A DNA stretch of 64,000 bases from an uncultured Bacillota bacterium (GTDB lineage Bacteria > Bacillota > Dehalobacteriia > UBA7702): NCBI GenBank assembly GCA_934702375.1, contig CAKUYE010000004.1:59760-123759 (forward strand), written 5' to 3'. Below the pieces are notes generated by a model. It did no database searches. It was not told the DNA's origin and saw only the letters and a list, made by a program, of their open reading frames with translations. A program made the position numbers and the translations under genes. How positions within the stretch are numbered: position 1 is the stretch's first letter; every line of letters begins with the position of its first letter. Shown here in pieces: positions 34,477 through 45,300 of the stretch.

Positions 34477-34506
34477 TTGACAATCTCCCGGGTTTTATGT
34501 TATGAT
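34477..34506 (+). promoter_or_regulatory. Promoter of the leucine-type T-box operon
   Basis: Consensus TTGACA (34477-34482), 18-bp spacer, TATGAT (34501-34506). A second TTGACA at 34449 has no matching -10. Confidence 0.8.
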
Positions 34507-34513
34507 TGTCCCA

Positions 34514-34797
34514 ATCTCATGAATGACATAAATACTTTGACGGAATTATGCCTGTGATTTAAACGCTGTCCAGAGAGTCGCCGGTTGGTGTGAGGCGAAC
34601 AGTGAGGTCATGGCGCAGTCTCCTTCCCGAGTAGGCTTTGTGAAAGCAGCTGCGAGTAAGAAAGCACGGCCGCCCCGTTACAGGCTTTGGGCTTAGTTGA
34701 GCCCGAGAGAGTGATTTTCCGCTTCGGCAGAAAATAATCAGGGTGGTACCGCGAAGTATTTTCGTCCCTGAAGCAATGCGCTTCAGGGACTTTTATT
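34514..34797 (+). promoter_or_regulatory. T-box riboswitch upstream of the LeuA-like operon
   Basis: Conserved antiterminator AGGGTGGTACCGCG at 34740-34753, then a terminator stem GTCCCTGAAG/CTTCAGGGAC with TTTT (34764-34797). Stem I begins near CCAGAGAGTCGCCGG. In the specifier region CAGTCTCCTTCCCGAG the triplet CTC (Leu) would suit the LeuA-like gene, but neighbouring frames give Ser or Phe codons, so the amino acid is provisional. Controls the two genes downstream. Confidence 0.92.
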
Positions 34798-34824
34798 ATC
34801 TATAAAGTAAGGGAGTAGTTAATT

Positions 34825-36240
34825 ATGAATCAAATTTCCATCAGCGACGTCACGATGAAACGCACCGGCAGAAGCGAGGATTTTGAATTGAGCTTTAAGG
34901 AAAAGATCGACCTTGGCCGCATTCTCGATCGTTTGAATGTATCGGTGATCGAAGTTGATGCTATTGAGCATCATCAAACCGATAGCCTTTTGCTGAAATC
35001 TCTTTCCGCTTCGATTCACAACAGCACCCTTGCCGTTCCGGTAAAGCTGAATAAAGAAAGCGTTGCAGAAACCGCCGCCGCATTGAAAGAGGCAAAATCC
35101 TTCCGGATCCAAATTCCGGCACCGGTCAGCGCCGTGCAAATGGAGTACCTTTGCCATAAAAAACCCGAAGGCATGATCGAAACCATCAAGGAAATGGTGG
35201 CCGAATGTAAAAAATATACCGATCAGGTAGAGCTTCTGGCCTACGATGCCACCCGGGCGGAGTCGGATTTTCTCAAACAGGCTCTTTCCACCGCCATCGA
35301 AGCCGGCGTTTCCCAAGTCACTCTTTACGATACCGCAGGCTTATTCCTCCCCGATGAATATGTTGCTTTCCTTAAAGATATCAAGGAAAGCGTTGCCTTT
35401 GGCAATGTAAAGTTGGGTGTTTGCTGCTCCAATGCTTTGTCCCTTGCCGATGCCTGCACCATTGCCGCCGTTGAAGCCGGTGTCGATGAAATCAAAGTGG
35501 CGGCTTGCGGTGATCATACCGCTTCTCTGGCTCATGTGGCACAGATCATTGCCGCCAAAGGGAAAACGCTGGATTCCGAAACCCACATTCGCAACACCGA
35601 GCTGCACCGCGGCGTAGAGCAGATCACCCGCATCTGCCGTACCTTCCGCAGTAAAAATTCCCCCTTTGATAACGGCGTAAGCGATGAAGAAACCTCAAAA
35701 GCCGTTGCTTTAAACAGCCGCGATGATCTCCCCGCAGTGATGGCCGCCGTGAAAAAGCTGGGCTATGACCTTTCCGAGGAAGATGGCGCTGCCGTTTACG
35801 AAGCTTTCCTTCGCATTGCCGCCCGTAAGGAAAGCGTTGGCCGCAAGGAACTGGAATCCATTGTTGCCTCTGCGGCAATGCAGGTGCCGCCCACCTATCG
35901 GGTAGAAAGCTATGTGATCAACAGCGGCAACATCATTACCGCCACCGCCCATATGAAGCTCCGCCGTGATGACCGGCTGAAAGAGGGGATCTCCACCGGG
36001 GATGGCCCTATTGATGCTGCTTTCCTTGCTATTGAACAGATCGTCGGTCATCATTATGAATTGGATGATTTCCAGATTCAGGCTGTTACCGAAGGTCGGG
36101 AAGCCATGGGGGAAACCGTGGTTAAGCTCCGTTCCAACGGCAAGCTCTATTCCGGTCGCGGCGTTTCCACCGACATTGTCGGCAGTAGTATCCGCGCCTA
36201 TGTCAACGCATTAAATAAAATTGTCTACGAGGAGGACTAA
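34825..36240 (+). CDS. LeuA-like (isopropylmalate/homocitrate synthase family) protein lacking canonical metal motifs
   Basis: 471 residues. The architecture is that of 2-isopropylmalate synthase: TIM barrel (1-265), helical linker, and a C-terminal LeuA dimer/regulatory domain (about 355-465, with DAAFLAIEQIVG and SGRGVSTDIVGSSIRAYVNA). The expected N-terminal RDGxQ is replaced (SDVTMKRTGRSEDF), and the HxHND metal motif is replaced by GVCCSNA. Claisen condensation by the usual mechanism is therefore doubtful. It is the first gene of a T-box operon, three bases before the fusion gene. Confidence 0.8.
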   Translation: MNQISISDVTMKRTGRSEDFELSFKEKIDLGRILDRLNVSVIEVDAIEHHQTDSLLLKSLSASIHNSTLAVPVKLNKESVAETAAALKEAKSFRIQIPAPVSAVQMEYLCHKKPEGMIETIKEMVAECKKYTDQVELLAYDATRAESDFLKQALSTAIEAGVSQVTLYDTAGLFLPDEYVAFLKDIKESVAFGNVKLGVCCSNALSLADACTIAAVEAGVDEIKVAACGDHTASLAHVAQIIAAKGKTLDSETHIRNTELHRGVEQITRICRTFRSKNSPFDNGVSDEETSKAVALNSRDDLPAVMAAVKKLGYDLSEEDGAAVYEAFLRIAARKESVGRKELESIVASAAMQVPPTYRVESYVINSGNIITATAHMKLRRDDRLKEGISTGDGPIDAAFLAIEQIVGHHYELDDFQIQAVTEGREAMGETVVKLRSNGKLYSGRGVSTDIVGSSIRAYVNALNKIVYEED

Positions 36241-36243
36241 TCC

Positions 36244-38724
36244 ATGAAACTCTCCTTTTCTGTCCGGGGATGGAATGAACTTTCCTGGGACGATATGGTA
36301 AAAACTGCGGAGGAACTCCGCTTTCAGGGGATCGAAGTTTATAACATTGCCAAACATGAAGAACTCATTGGCAAAAGCGGCCCCTTTCATAAATATAAAA
36401 CGGCGGTAACTGCCAGAATGCTTCACGATAAAAAGCTCCGCATTCCCTGTATCGACAGCTCCTGTGATATCTCCGCTGCCGGGGATGAAGAAATGGAAAC
36501 CATCCGCTTTTTAATGGAAACTGCCCACAATCTGGATGTACCCTATGTTTCGGTACGCGCACGAAAGGATGACCGGGAGCGGATCATCGCCGTTCTGGAA
36601 CAGCTCCTTCCCCGGGCGGAAGAACTGAAACTCAAGATTCTTGTAAAAACCTGCGATATCTATGCCGATACCGCAAAGCTCCGGGATCTCATGAACTATT
36701 TTGCCAGCGATGGCTTGGCGGCTCTTTGGAGCGTGCATCATCCCTATCGGGAAAAAGGGGAAACCCCTGCGGCCACCATTCGCAACCTGGGGGCTTATGT
36801 CCGCCACGTGCACCTTCGTGATTCTGCCGACGATGGCTCTTTCCGCATCATTGGCGAAGGCACCCTGCCGGTTTCCGAAATTATGGATGCTCTTTCCTCG
36901 GTGAATTATGATGATTTTATTTCCGTGGAATGGAAATGCTCCTGGCTGCCGGAGATTGATGATCCCGAAATCATCTTTGCTCATTTTGTGACTTATATGA
37001 ATCGCTTTGATAACCCCCACAGCAAAAAGCGGCAGCTCTATTTTAACCACGACCACACCGGGGAATATGTCTGGAAAAAGGAAGATTTGATTGATGAAAC
37101 CTTCCCCCAGGTTCTCGACCGCATGGTAGAGGAATTCCCCGATCAATACGCTTTCCGCTACACCACTCTGGATTACACCCGCACCTATCGGGAGTTCCGG
37201 GAGGATGTGGATAACTTTGCCCGAGCACTCCTTTCCATGGGGGTCACTGCCGGCAGCAAAGTTGCTATCTGGGCAACCAACGTTCCTGCCTGGTACATTA
37301 CCTTTTGGGCAACCACCAAAATCGGCGCTATCCTCGTTACGGTGAATACCGCCTATAAAATCCACGAAGCGGAATATCTGCTCAAGCAGTCCGATACCCA
37401 CACCCTTGTTATGGTAAAATCGGCTCTGGATTCCGACTATGCCGCCATCATCAACGAGCTTTGCCCGGAACTGAAGGAAACCGAAGCCGGGAAACCCCTC
37501 CACAGCAAAAAGCTGCCCTTCCTTAGAAACGTTATTACCGTGGGCTTCTCCCAGCCCGGCTCCCTCACCTTCGATCAGGTTATGGCCCGAGCCGATATGG
37601 TGCCCGTAGAGGAAGTACATCGCCTTGCTGCGGCGGTAAAGGGTGGGGATGTCTGCAATATGCAATATACCTCCGGTACCACCGGGTTCCCCAAAGGCGT
37701 TATGCTGACCCACTATAATGTGGTGAACGATGGCAAATGCATCGGCGACCGCATGGGGCTTTCCACTGCGGACCGCATGATGATCCAGGTGCCCATGTTC
37801 CATTGCTTTGGGATGGTTCTTGCCATGACCGCCGCAATGACCCACGGTACCACACTTTCCCCCTTGCCCTATTTCTCGGCAAAATCCTCTCTGGCCTGCA
37901 TCAATCAGGAAAAGATCACCTGTTTCCATGGGGTGCCTACCATGTTTATTGCCATGTTCAATCATCCCGATTACCGCAAAACAGATTTCTCTTATATGCG
38001 TACCGGTATCATGGCCGGGAGCGGTTGTCCGCCGGAGCTGATGCGCCGCGCCGCCGACCCCAACGAAATGAATATGACCGGTATTGTCAGCGTTTACGGT
38101 CAGACCGAATCTTCCCCGGGCAGCACCATGTCTACCTGGACCGATCCTCTGGATCTCCGCTGCGAAACCGTGGGCTATGCCTTCCCCCATGTGGAATGCA
38201 AGGTCATTGACCCCGATACCGGTGAGGAAGTTCCCGACGGTGTAAACGGCGAATTCTGCTCCCGCGGCTACAATACCATGAAGGGCTACTACAAAATGCC
38301 CGAAGCCACCCGGGAAACGGTGGATAGCGAAGGCTGGCTCCACTCCGGCGACCTTGCCTGCCGCGCTGCTGACGGCACCTACAAAATCACCGGCCGCTTA
38401 AAGGATATGATCATTCGCGGCGGTGAAAATATCTACCCCAAGGAAATCGAAGAATTTATCTATACCTCCGATAAAGTTCAGGATGTTCAGGTCATCGGCG
38501 TTCCCGATAAGAAGTATGGCGAAGAAATCATGGCTTGCATCATCTTAAAGGCCGGCCAGACCATGACCGAGGAAGAAATGCACAAATATATCCTCGACCA
38601 TATGGCTCGCCATAAAGTGCCCAAGTATATCCGCTTTGTGGATAGCTTCCCGATGAATGCCGCCGGGAAGATTCAGAAATATAAAATGAGAGAAGAAGCC
38701 GCCAAAGAACTTGGCCTGGAATAA
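36244..38724 (+). CDS. Fusion: sugar-isomerase-like TIM barrel + acyl-CoA synthetase (AMP-binding)
   Basis: 826 residues, an uncommon two-enzyme fusion. Residues 1-260 resemble the xylose isomerase-like/AP-endonuclease-2 barrel (FQGIEVYN, YVRHVHLRDS, FISVEWK). Residues 265-826 are an ANL-family ligase: P-loop YTSGTTGFPKGVMLTH (about 475), YGQTE, GRLKDMIIRGGENIYP hinge (about 718) and C-terminal lysine motif AAGKIQKYKM. The ligase part is close to medium-chain acyl-CoA synthetases. Start ATG 36244 follows GAGGAGG inside the previous gene's end, so the pair is coupled. The substrate is unknown. Confidence 0.85.
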   Translation: MKLSFSVRGWNELSWDDMVKTAEELRFQGIEVYNIAKHEELIGKSGPFHKYKTAVTARMLHDKKLRIPCIDSSCDISAAGDEEMETIRFLMETAHNLDVPYVSVRARKDDRERIIAVLEQLLPRAEELKLKILVKTCDIYADTAKLRDLMNYFASDGLAALWSVHHPYREKGETPAATIRNLGAYVRHVHLRDSADDGSFRIIGEGTLPVSEIMDALSSVNYDDFISVEWKCSWLPEIDDPEIIFAHFVTYMNRFDNPHSKKRQLYFNHDHTGEYVWKKEDLIDETFPQVLDRMVEEFPDQYAFRYTTLDYTRTYREFREDVDNFARALLSMGVTAGSKVAIWATNVPAWYITFWATTKIGAILVTVNTAYKIHEAEYLLKQSDTHTLVMVKSALDSDYAAIINELCPELKETEAGKPLHSKKLPFLRNVITVGFSQPGSLTFDQVMARADMVPVEEVHRLAAAVKGGDVCNMQYTSGTTGFPKGVMLTHYNVVNDGKCIGDRMGLSTADRMMIQVPMFHCFGMVLAMTAAMTHGTTLSPLPYFSAKSSLACINQEKITCFHGVPTMFIAMFNHPDYRKTDFSYMRTGIMAGSGCPPELMRRAADPNEMNMTGIVSVYGQTESSPGSTMSTWTDPLDLRCETVGYAFPHVECKVIDPDTGEEVPDGVNGEFCSRGYNTMKGYYKMPEATRETVDSEGWLHSGDLACRAADGTYKITGRLKDMIIRGGENIYPKEIEEFIYTSDKVQDVQVIGVPDKKYGEEIMACIILKAGQTMTEEEMHKYILDHMARHKVPKYIRFVDSFPMNAAGKIQKYKMREEAAKELGLE

Positions 38725-38738
38725 TGCAATGTTCTTTC

Positions 38739-38769
38739 CGCTCCTCTGGAAACAGGGGAGCGTTTTTTT
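38739..38769 (+). terminator. Terminator of the LeuA-like/fusion operon
   Basis: CGCTCCTCTG/CAGGGGAGCG stem with a GAAA tetraloop (one G-U pair), followed by seven T. Confidence 0.93.
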
Positions 38770-38849
38770 GTGAGATTAGCAATATATAAAATCTTTTCGC
38801 AAATATTTAAACTATACAGGAGCGCCGGGGGTGGGTAAAATTGTATAGA

Positions 38850-38906
38850 ATGTACTAGTGTACTAGTCAACGAAAAGTAGACACAAGATTTAAAAAGTAG
38901 ACACTC
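38850..38906. repeat. Possible insertion-sequence end remnant
   Basis: A tandem GTACTAGT-GTACTAGT (38852-38867) is followed by GTCAACG and two direct copies of AAAAGTAGACAC 20 bp apart (38873-38884 and 38893-38904). Multiple ~20-bp direct repeats at the end are typical of IS21-family termini, but there is no transposase and no opposite end in the window. Confidence 0.35.
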
Positions 38907-38934
38907 CAAAGGGGAAAAATACCCCAACGGAAGA

Positions 38935-39141
38935 AATCGCAAGATCGCCCAACCTGTGATGGGAAGGGCAGGGGAGAAATTTCTCCCTGTGGAAGCCGGT
39001 GAGAATCCGGCGCTTAACCGCTAGCCGTATTGCGAAAGTCTGTACAACATAGGACGAAAGCCGCCATTGTGGGAATCCATGAGAAGGTTGTGTACAGGCG
39101 CAGAGGGAAACCTCGAGATCGCTAAGCCGGAAGACTTGATT
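38935..39141 (+). promoter_or_regulatory. Cobalamin riboswitch
   Basis: The core GGAAGCCGGTGAGAATCCGG (38991-39010) and the 3' element GCTAAGCCGGAAGACTTG (39121-39138) are diagnostic, with TTGCGAAAGTC between them. AAATC/CAAG (38935-38944) can pair with CTTGATTT (39134-39141) as P1. The usual GCCACTG B12 box is divergent (CGCTAGCCGTA). Adenosyl- or methylcobalamin binding should favour the downstream terminator and shut off the giant surface-protein gene. Confidence 0.9.
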
Positions 39142-39182
39142 TTGTGAGAGAAAAAAGAATATCTATTTTGTGGGAATAAGGC

Positions 39183-39230
39183 GGCCGCAAAGTTACGTTT
39201 TTTTAATGTAGCTTTGCGGTCTTTTTATTT
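39183..39230 (+). terminator. Riboswitch-controlled terminator
   Basis: A 17-bp stem (GGCCGCAAAGTTACGTT with AATGTAGCTTTGCGGTC, three G-U pairs) followed by TTTTTATTTT, about 40 nt after the cobalamin aptamer and 90 nt before the start codon. Consistent with ligand-controlled premature termination. Confidence 0.88.
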
Positions 39231-39319
39231 TATCGGTGTGCATCGCCCTTGCTGCATACCGGGGTCTCAATGTCACTCATTATGTCCACAAAGAAAAACG
39301 AAAGGATGGAAAAAGGATC

Positions 39320-42300
39320 ATGAACAAAAAATTTATCGTTCTGGTCTGCGTACTGATCAGCGTATTTGCTTTCAGTGCCGGTATTTTCGCTGCCGAACCC
39401 ACTCCTTGGGATGGCACCGTAGATACCAGCTGGTACAGTACGGACAAAACAAGCTTTGAAATCAATGATGCAAAACAGCTGGCCGGGTTGGCGGCGATTA
39501 CAAACAACAAAGCCAGCGGCATCACCATGGATAATTTTGCCGGGAAAACCATTACTTTAACGGCAGATTTGGATCTTGGTGGCGTGCAAAATGCCGATGG
39601 CAGCTGGGATGCGGAAAAGAGCAAGAATTGGATTCCCATCGGGATGAATACCAATGATTTCAAAAATCCGGATTACAGCGCTTTTGCCGGTACCTTTGAC
39701 GGCAACGGATACAAAATTCGGAATATGTATCTGCATTTGAGCGGTACCTATAAAGGGAATTATACCGGCCTTTTCAGTTATGCAAAGGAAACCTCAAAAT
39801 TAATGCATATCACTATCGAAAGTGGTCATGCCACCGTTTTGGGCCATTCCGGCGCTATTGTGGGGTATTCCAAGGGGATCATCCTAGATTGCAGCAATCA
39901 TGCCGATATCCTAGGATCTCGTGCCAATTGCGGCGGGATCGTTGGCACTGCCGGTGCGGAATCGGTGATCTACCGTTGTGTAAATACGGGATCTTTGTCC
40001 TGTGCTGCCGATAACACGGCGAATCATTTTGGCGGAATCGTTGGCAACCCCACCGCAGGGTGTGCCGTTGTTTCTTGCCGCAATACCGGCGATATGAATA
40101 TGGAGGCTTCTACCCAGACAAGCGGCCTTTATTGCGGCGGCATTGCCGGTGCCGGGGATGGAGTTTCCATCCGGGGTAGTTATCACGCCGGGAATCTTAC
40201 CGGCGTTTCCGGGAAGAAAAATGTCGGGGCAATTACGGGTAGCTCCAATGCTGCCACGGCATTGAAGAATTGCTATTATCTGAAATCCGAAAGTATCAAT
40301 GCCGGTCTTTACGGCAGCGGTTCCGATACGAATGCAGAGGTTGCCGGTGCAAAGGGGCAAAATGACGGGGAATTAAAAAATATTGCCCCGGATTTAGGTG
40401 CGGACTTTGTTGCTTCGGCCCAGGGATATCCTCTGTTAAAATGGGAATCTACGGGAACCTATGAAGCCGATGAAGCCAAATCGGCGGCAGTATCCGCTGT
40501 TGAGTTGACAAATGGGACAATCAAAGTTACGCTGGACAAGGCATTTGTTTATACAAAGCCGGTTCTGGGTGATTTTAAGATCAGCTTTAAACAGAAGATC
40601 GGTGAAGCAAGTGCTGCTTACACCGTAAAATGCACGAATATTTCTGCGGGCCTTTCTGAGGACGGAAAAAATACCGTTGTTACCATCGATTTTCCTGCCA
40701 TCCCCGGGACTTATGCCGATGCCCAGTACCTTTGCGGCGTAAGCTTTAAAGAGGGAGCAGCCAAGGAAAGTAATTCCATTAAAATTGCCGTTAGTGACCA
40801 TTGGCAGGATTATGCTGCCGAGGGCTTTGCCGGGGGGACCGGTACCTATGCCGATCCTTATCAAATCGCAACGGCAGAGCAGCTGGCTTATTTGGCCCAT
40901 GAGGTGAATGTCACTCAAAACAAATTTGCAAATAAATATTTTGTCCTTACCGATGATATTGATCTGAAAAAAGCTGCGGTGAATCAAAGAGAATTATTGT
41001 GGGATCCCATTGGCTACCAGATCAATGATCGGTCCTATAAATCTTTTAACGGCAGCATCGACGGGAAAAATCATGTGATCAAAAACATGAAAGTTTCCCC
41101 GGAAAATGACAGCGCCGGTTTGTTTGGTTATGTCTATAGCGGTCGGATTCACAACATTAAATTGGAACAGGTGCAGGTTTCTGGGGATCATTCCAACGTT
41201 GGTGCTTTGGCCGGTACGGCGGTGGCTTCGGAAATCCGAAATTGCCATATTCTTTCCGGCTCGGTTCAGGGGAACTTGTATGTTGGCGGTTTGGTTGGTG
41301 TTTTCTTTGGTGATCGTGATGTTACTTTGCCCTATACCATTGCCAACAGCTCTTCTTCGGCAAAAGTCAGCGGTGTGGTTGCCGGGGGGCTTGCCGGTCG
41401 TTTTAGCTACAGCTCCTCCAATAATCCCTCCAAACCTGCGGATTACGGCAATGTCGTTATGACAAATTGCTATGCCGACGGCGATGTTACGGGGTTGCCT
41501 GCTACCGATGAAAAAGGCACCGTGGGCGGCTTGATCGGGACAACGATGATCGGTAATTATATTACCGTAAATCATTGCTATGCCGCCGGTAATATCACTG
41601 CTGCGGCGGGTACAACGCGTATGGGCGGTTTGATTGGTGACCCCGGTTTGGACGGCGTTTATTTCACACCGAAAAATCTTGTAGTTACGGACAATGTAGT
41701 TCTTTCCGCTGTTCTTAGCGGTTTGGCCGACAGTGGCGTTTATTGCCGTGTCGTCGGCCTCGGTGATAAATCGGAAAGTGCGGCGGTTGGTACTTTTAAG
41801 AATAATCTTGTTGTCGATTCGATGACCTTGGGCGGAAAAGCCTTTGCCGGAGAATCCGGCGATAACGTTCAGGGCACCACCTGTGAAGCGGCGAAATTGC
41901 AGGAAAAAGCAACCTGGAGTGATCGCGGCTTTGACTTGAGTGAAACCAGCGTCTGGACCTGGAATGAGGCGAAAAATCGCCCGGTTTCATCCGGAGCAGC
42001 GGTGCCCTATGCCATCGTTGTTACGGAACAGCCCTGTGACGCTACGGCCTACAATGACCGTGCTGCAGATTTTTATGTCGCCAGTAAGCTGGGGGTCGGT
42101 TCGCATACCTACCTTTGGCAAAAAAGCGTTGACGGCGGCAAAACCTGGATGGATTTACCCCTTGCCACCGATAAGCATCTTTCCCTGACCGCGGGGCTTC
42201 GTTATGACAACAGCTTGATTCGCTGCCAGATCACCGATGAAGCCGGTACCGTTACGTATAGCGATTCTGCGCGTCTTACCATTTCGGACAGTGACTTTAC

Positions 42301-45300
42301 TCCCGGGGTGATTGCAAAGAATCTTTACGAAAAATTTGCAGCTTCAGAAATTACCGACATGAAGGTTCCGGCGGCTATGGCGGCATTTCAAAGTGATTTG
42401 AGCCAATGCAATATCAATGTGAGCTTCTATGAGCAGTACAATAGCTCGGAGCTTAGCAATACCCTCGGCAAAGGGCTTTACGGTTGGGCGGCCATTGATG
42501 CCATTGCCCAGGGGGAAAACCCGACGATTTACAAAAAGACCGGTGCCGGTATTGCCAACCCGGAAACGACAAATCTCATCTCTGAATATTTGGAAATGCA
42601 GTCCTATACCGGCGATGGTTCCTTTTATAACGGAAAGGAAAATGATACCTACAATTGCGCTATGACAAATATCAATTATGCCATGGCCATTGATATGTAT
42701 TTTAACGGTGCTTCTACCTGGGGCAACGAAAATGAAGAGGGTACTACCGGGAAAGTTGCTGCTTTCCGGTACTTTATCGGTAAATTAGTAGATGATCGTC
42801 CTTCCCGGACAGACGGCAGATATTTCGTCAATTTCAATAAATTGGGCTCGATGAATAATCAAAAAATGGCATTGCGTTACAACGCTGAATATGTCATTTT
42901 GATGGCACGGTTTGCTCAGGATCCTGCTTTGGAAAAACAGGCAAAGGCGGCAATGTACGATGTTCTTACCGTGCTTGCCTATCAATACGACAATCAAAGA
43001 TATTTGAAGCAGTACACGGAAACTTCCGCCAGATATATCTCGGCTCTTGTTGCCGCTGCAGAGGTCACGGAAAGTGAAACAAGACGCGATGCCTATCTGG
43101 AAAAGGCCAAAACCGTATCGCAAAACATTCTTAAGGCTGTGGCTTTGGATGGTACCTTTGCCGATATGACCACCGTTTCGAAGCCCCCTGCCACCGGGGA
43201 TGTACAGGCAACGGCAGCGGTGTTGATGGCCTTTTCCGATCTTTCCAAAGAAAGCTGCTTCCTTGGGAACGTAGGTTATACCGCCGATCCTTTGGAAGTT
43301 ATTGCCGCGGATTTGAATGAAATCAATCTTCCGGCTGCGGCTCTGAGTGATATTGCCTTGCCTGCATCCGGCAGTTTGGGAACGGTGTTTTCCTGGTCTT
43401 CGGATCATCCGGAAGTTATCGGAGCCGATGGCACGGTATCTCGTCCCCAGCGCGATACCGTGGTAACACTTACCGTAACCGCTACTTACCAGGGCAGCAC
43501 TTTAACCCATGATTACAAAATCACCGTAACCGCTCAACGCGGCGAAGGCGGCGATGAAGTTTTTGCAGATCTTGCCGGGTTGAAAATCAATCCCGAAGCA
43601 ATTTATGATCTGTCTTTGCCCACTGCTGGTGTAAATGGCTCCGCCGTTGCCTGGGCTTCTTCTGCTCCGGAAGTAATTTCCGCCGAGGGTAAGGTGGTTC
43701 GGCCCGCCATTGGAGAAAAAGATGCCGAGGTAACTCTTACCGCTACGGTAACGAAGGGAAATGTAACCGAAACCAAGGATTTCATGGTGAAGGTTTGGGC
43801 TAACGTAGATACTTCGACTAATGCAGGCAAGGTTGCCGAAGCTTACTACCAGAGCCGTTGGATCTATATGAATAAGACGGTTCTCAACGGTTATTGGGAT
43901 GTTTGGGCTGCTTATGCTGCTCTTGGAGAAGATATTGCCAACTTCGACTATATTTATGATGATAGCGGAAACTCTGCTTCTCAGCTTGGCGCTTCGATTT
44001 TAAGCATTATTGCTTTGGGAGAAAATCCCTATAATTATAAAGGTGTCAATTACGTAGAAAAATTGAGAGAATCCGGTTTGGGCGGTGCATGGTCGGTGCC
44101 TGTCTATAATGCTCTCGGAGCCGAAGCCGCCGGTATGAACAACATTGATTTGATGCCGGCATTAAACGGTGCTGCAAATTGGCTGACATCCCTTTCTTAC
44201 GGACCGGATATCGGCGGCTGGGCTTGTGTGCCGATCTCCCGTCATTTAGATGTGGCAGCCTTTAAAGAAAAGACCACGTATTTCCTGCAGTCGGTAGCCA
44301 AAGATATGGCTGGGCAGACCACCGGTTCCGGCTCCCTTTCCATGGGTTGTGTTTCTACCGGTTTGGCAGCTCTCTATGCCGGGAATGCCCAAATTGACGG
44401 TATCGATAGCTTGAATGTGGTAGAGGATGAGCCTTGGAGTGCTTCGGATCCCATTGGTTCCATGTATACCGGCATGGAAGCAATGTTTGGCAAAGACTCT
44501 ACAACCTTCGGGACTCAGTTGATTATGGAATTCTGCGATATGTACAATGTGTACTATGATAATCGCAACGTTGGTTGGCTGGAATGCGGTGTGACCAAGG
44601 CCAAATTAGATGCTCAAATGGAAAAAGCTAATGCTATTCTGGCAGAAGAAACCAAGTATGAAGCCGCTTCCATTAAGGATATCAAAGCTGCAATGGAAAA
44701 GGTTAACGCCATTTCCGAAGAACGTTTGAACAACAAAATTGCCGATTACGGTGAAGAATACTACACCCTCTACGATGCCGTACGCTATGCCAAATTGGCA
44801 GGCCAGAGCGAAATGGATCAGGCTGTTGCCGATAAGGTTGCGGACCAGATCAACGCTCTGAACGATGAAATCACTCTGGCCGATAAAGAAGCCGTAGAAG
44901 CTGCCAAAGCAGCTTACGATGCTCTTACCAACGACCAGAAAGCTCTCGTAGCTGAAGAAGTAAAAGCAAAACTCACTGCCGCAGTCGATACTATCGCCGG
45001 TTTGGAACAGGCCGAAGCCGACAAAGAAGCTGCTGCTAACGTAATCAATGAAATCAACAAGATCAATGAAAATGTAACTCTCGATGATCAGTCTGCCGTA
45101 GCTGCTGCTCGTGCCGCCTACGATGCCCTGACCAAAGAACAGAAAGCTCTCGTAACCAATCTCGATAAACTGACCAAAGCCGAAGGCGTTATCAAGGAAC
45201 TCCTTGAAAAGGACAACGGCAAGGTCAAGAACATGACCGATGTAACCGGCACAGATTGGTTCTACAATGATGTGGCATACGTATTGGATAACAATATCTT

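Noticed and set aside
36511..38343. 610-codon antisense frame
   Set aside because: It is the complement of the well-supported acyl-CoA synthetase fusion, with a composition typical of a shadow frame and no recognisable domains.
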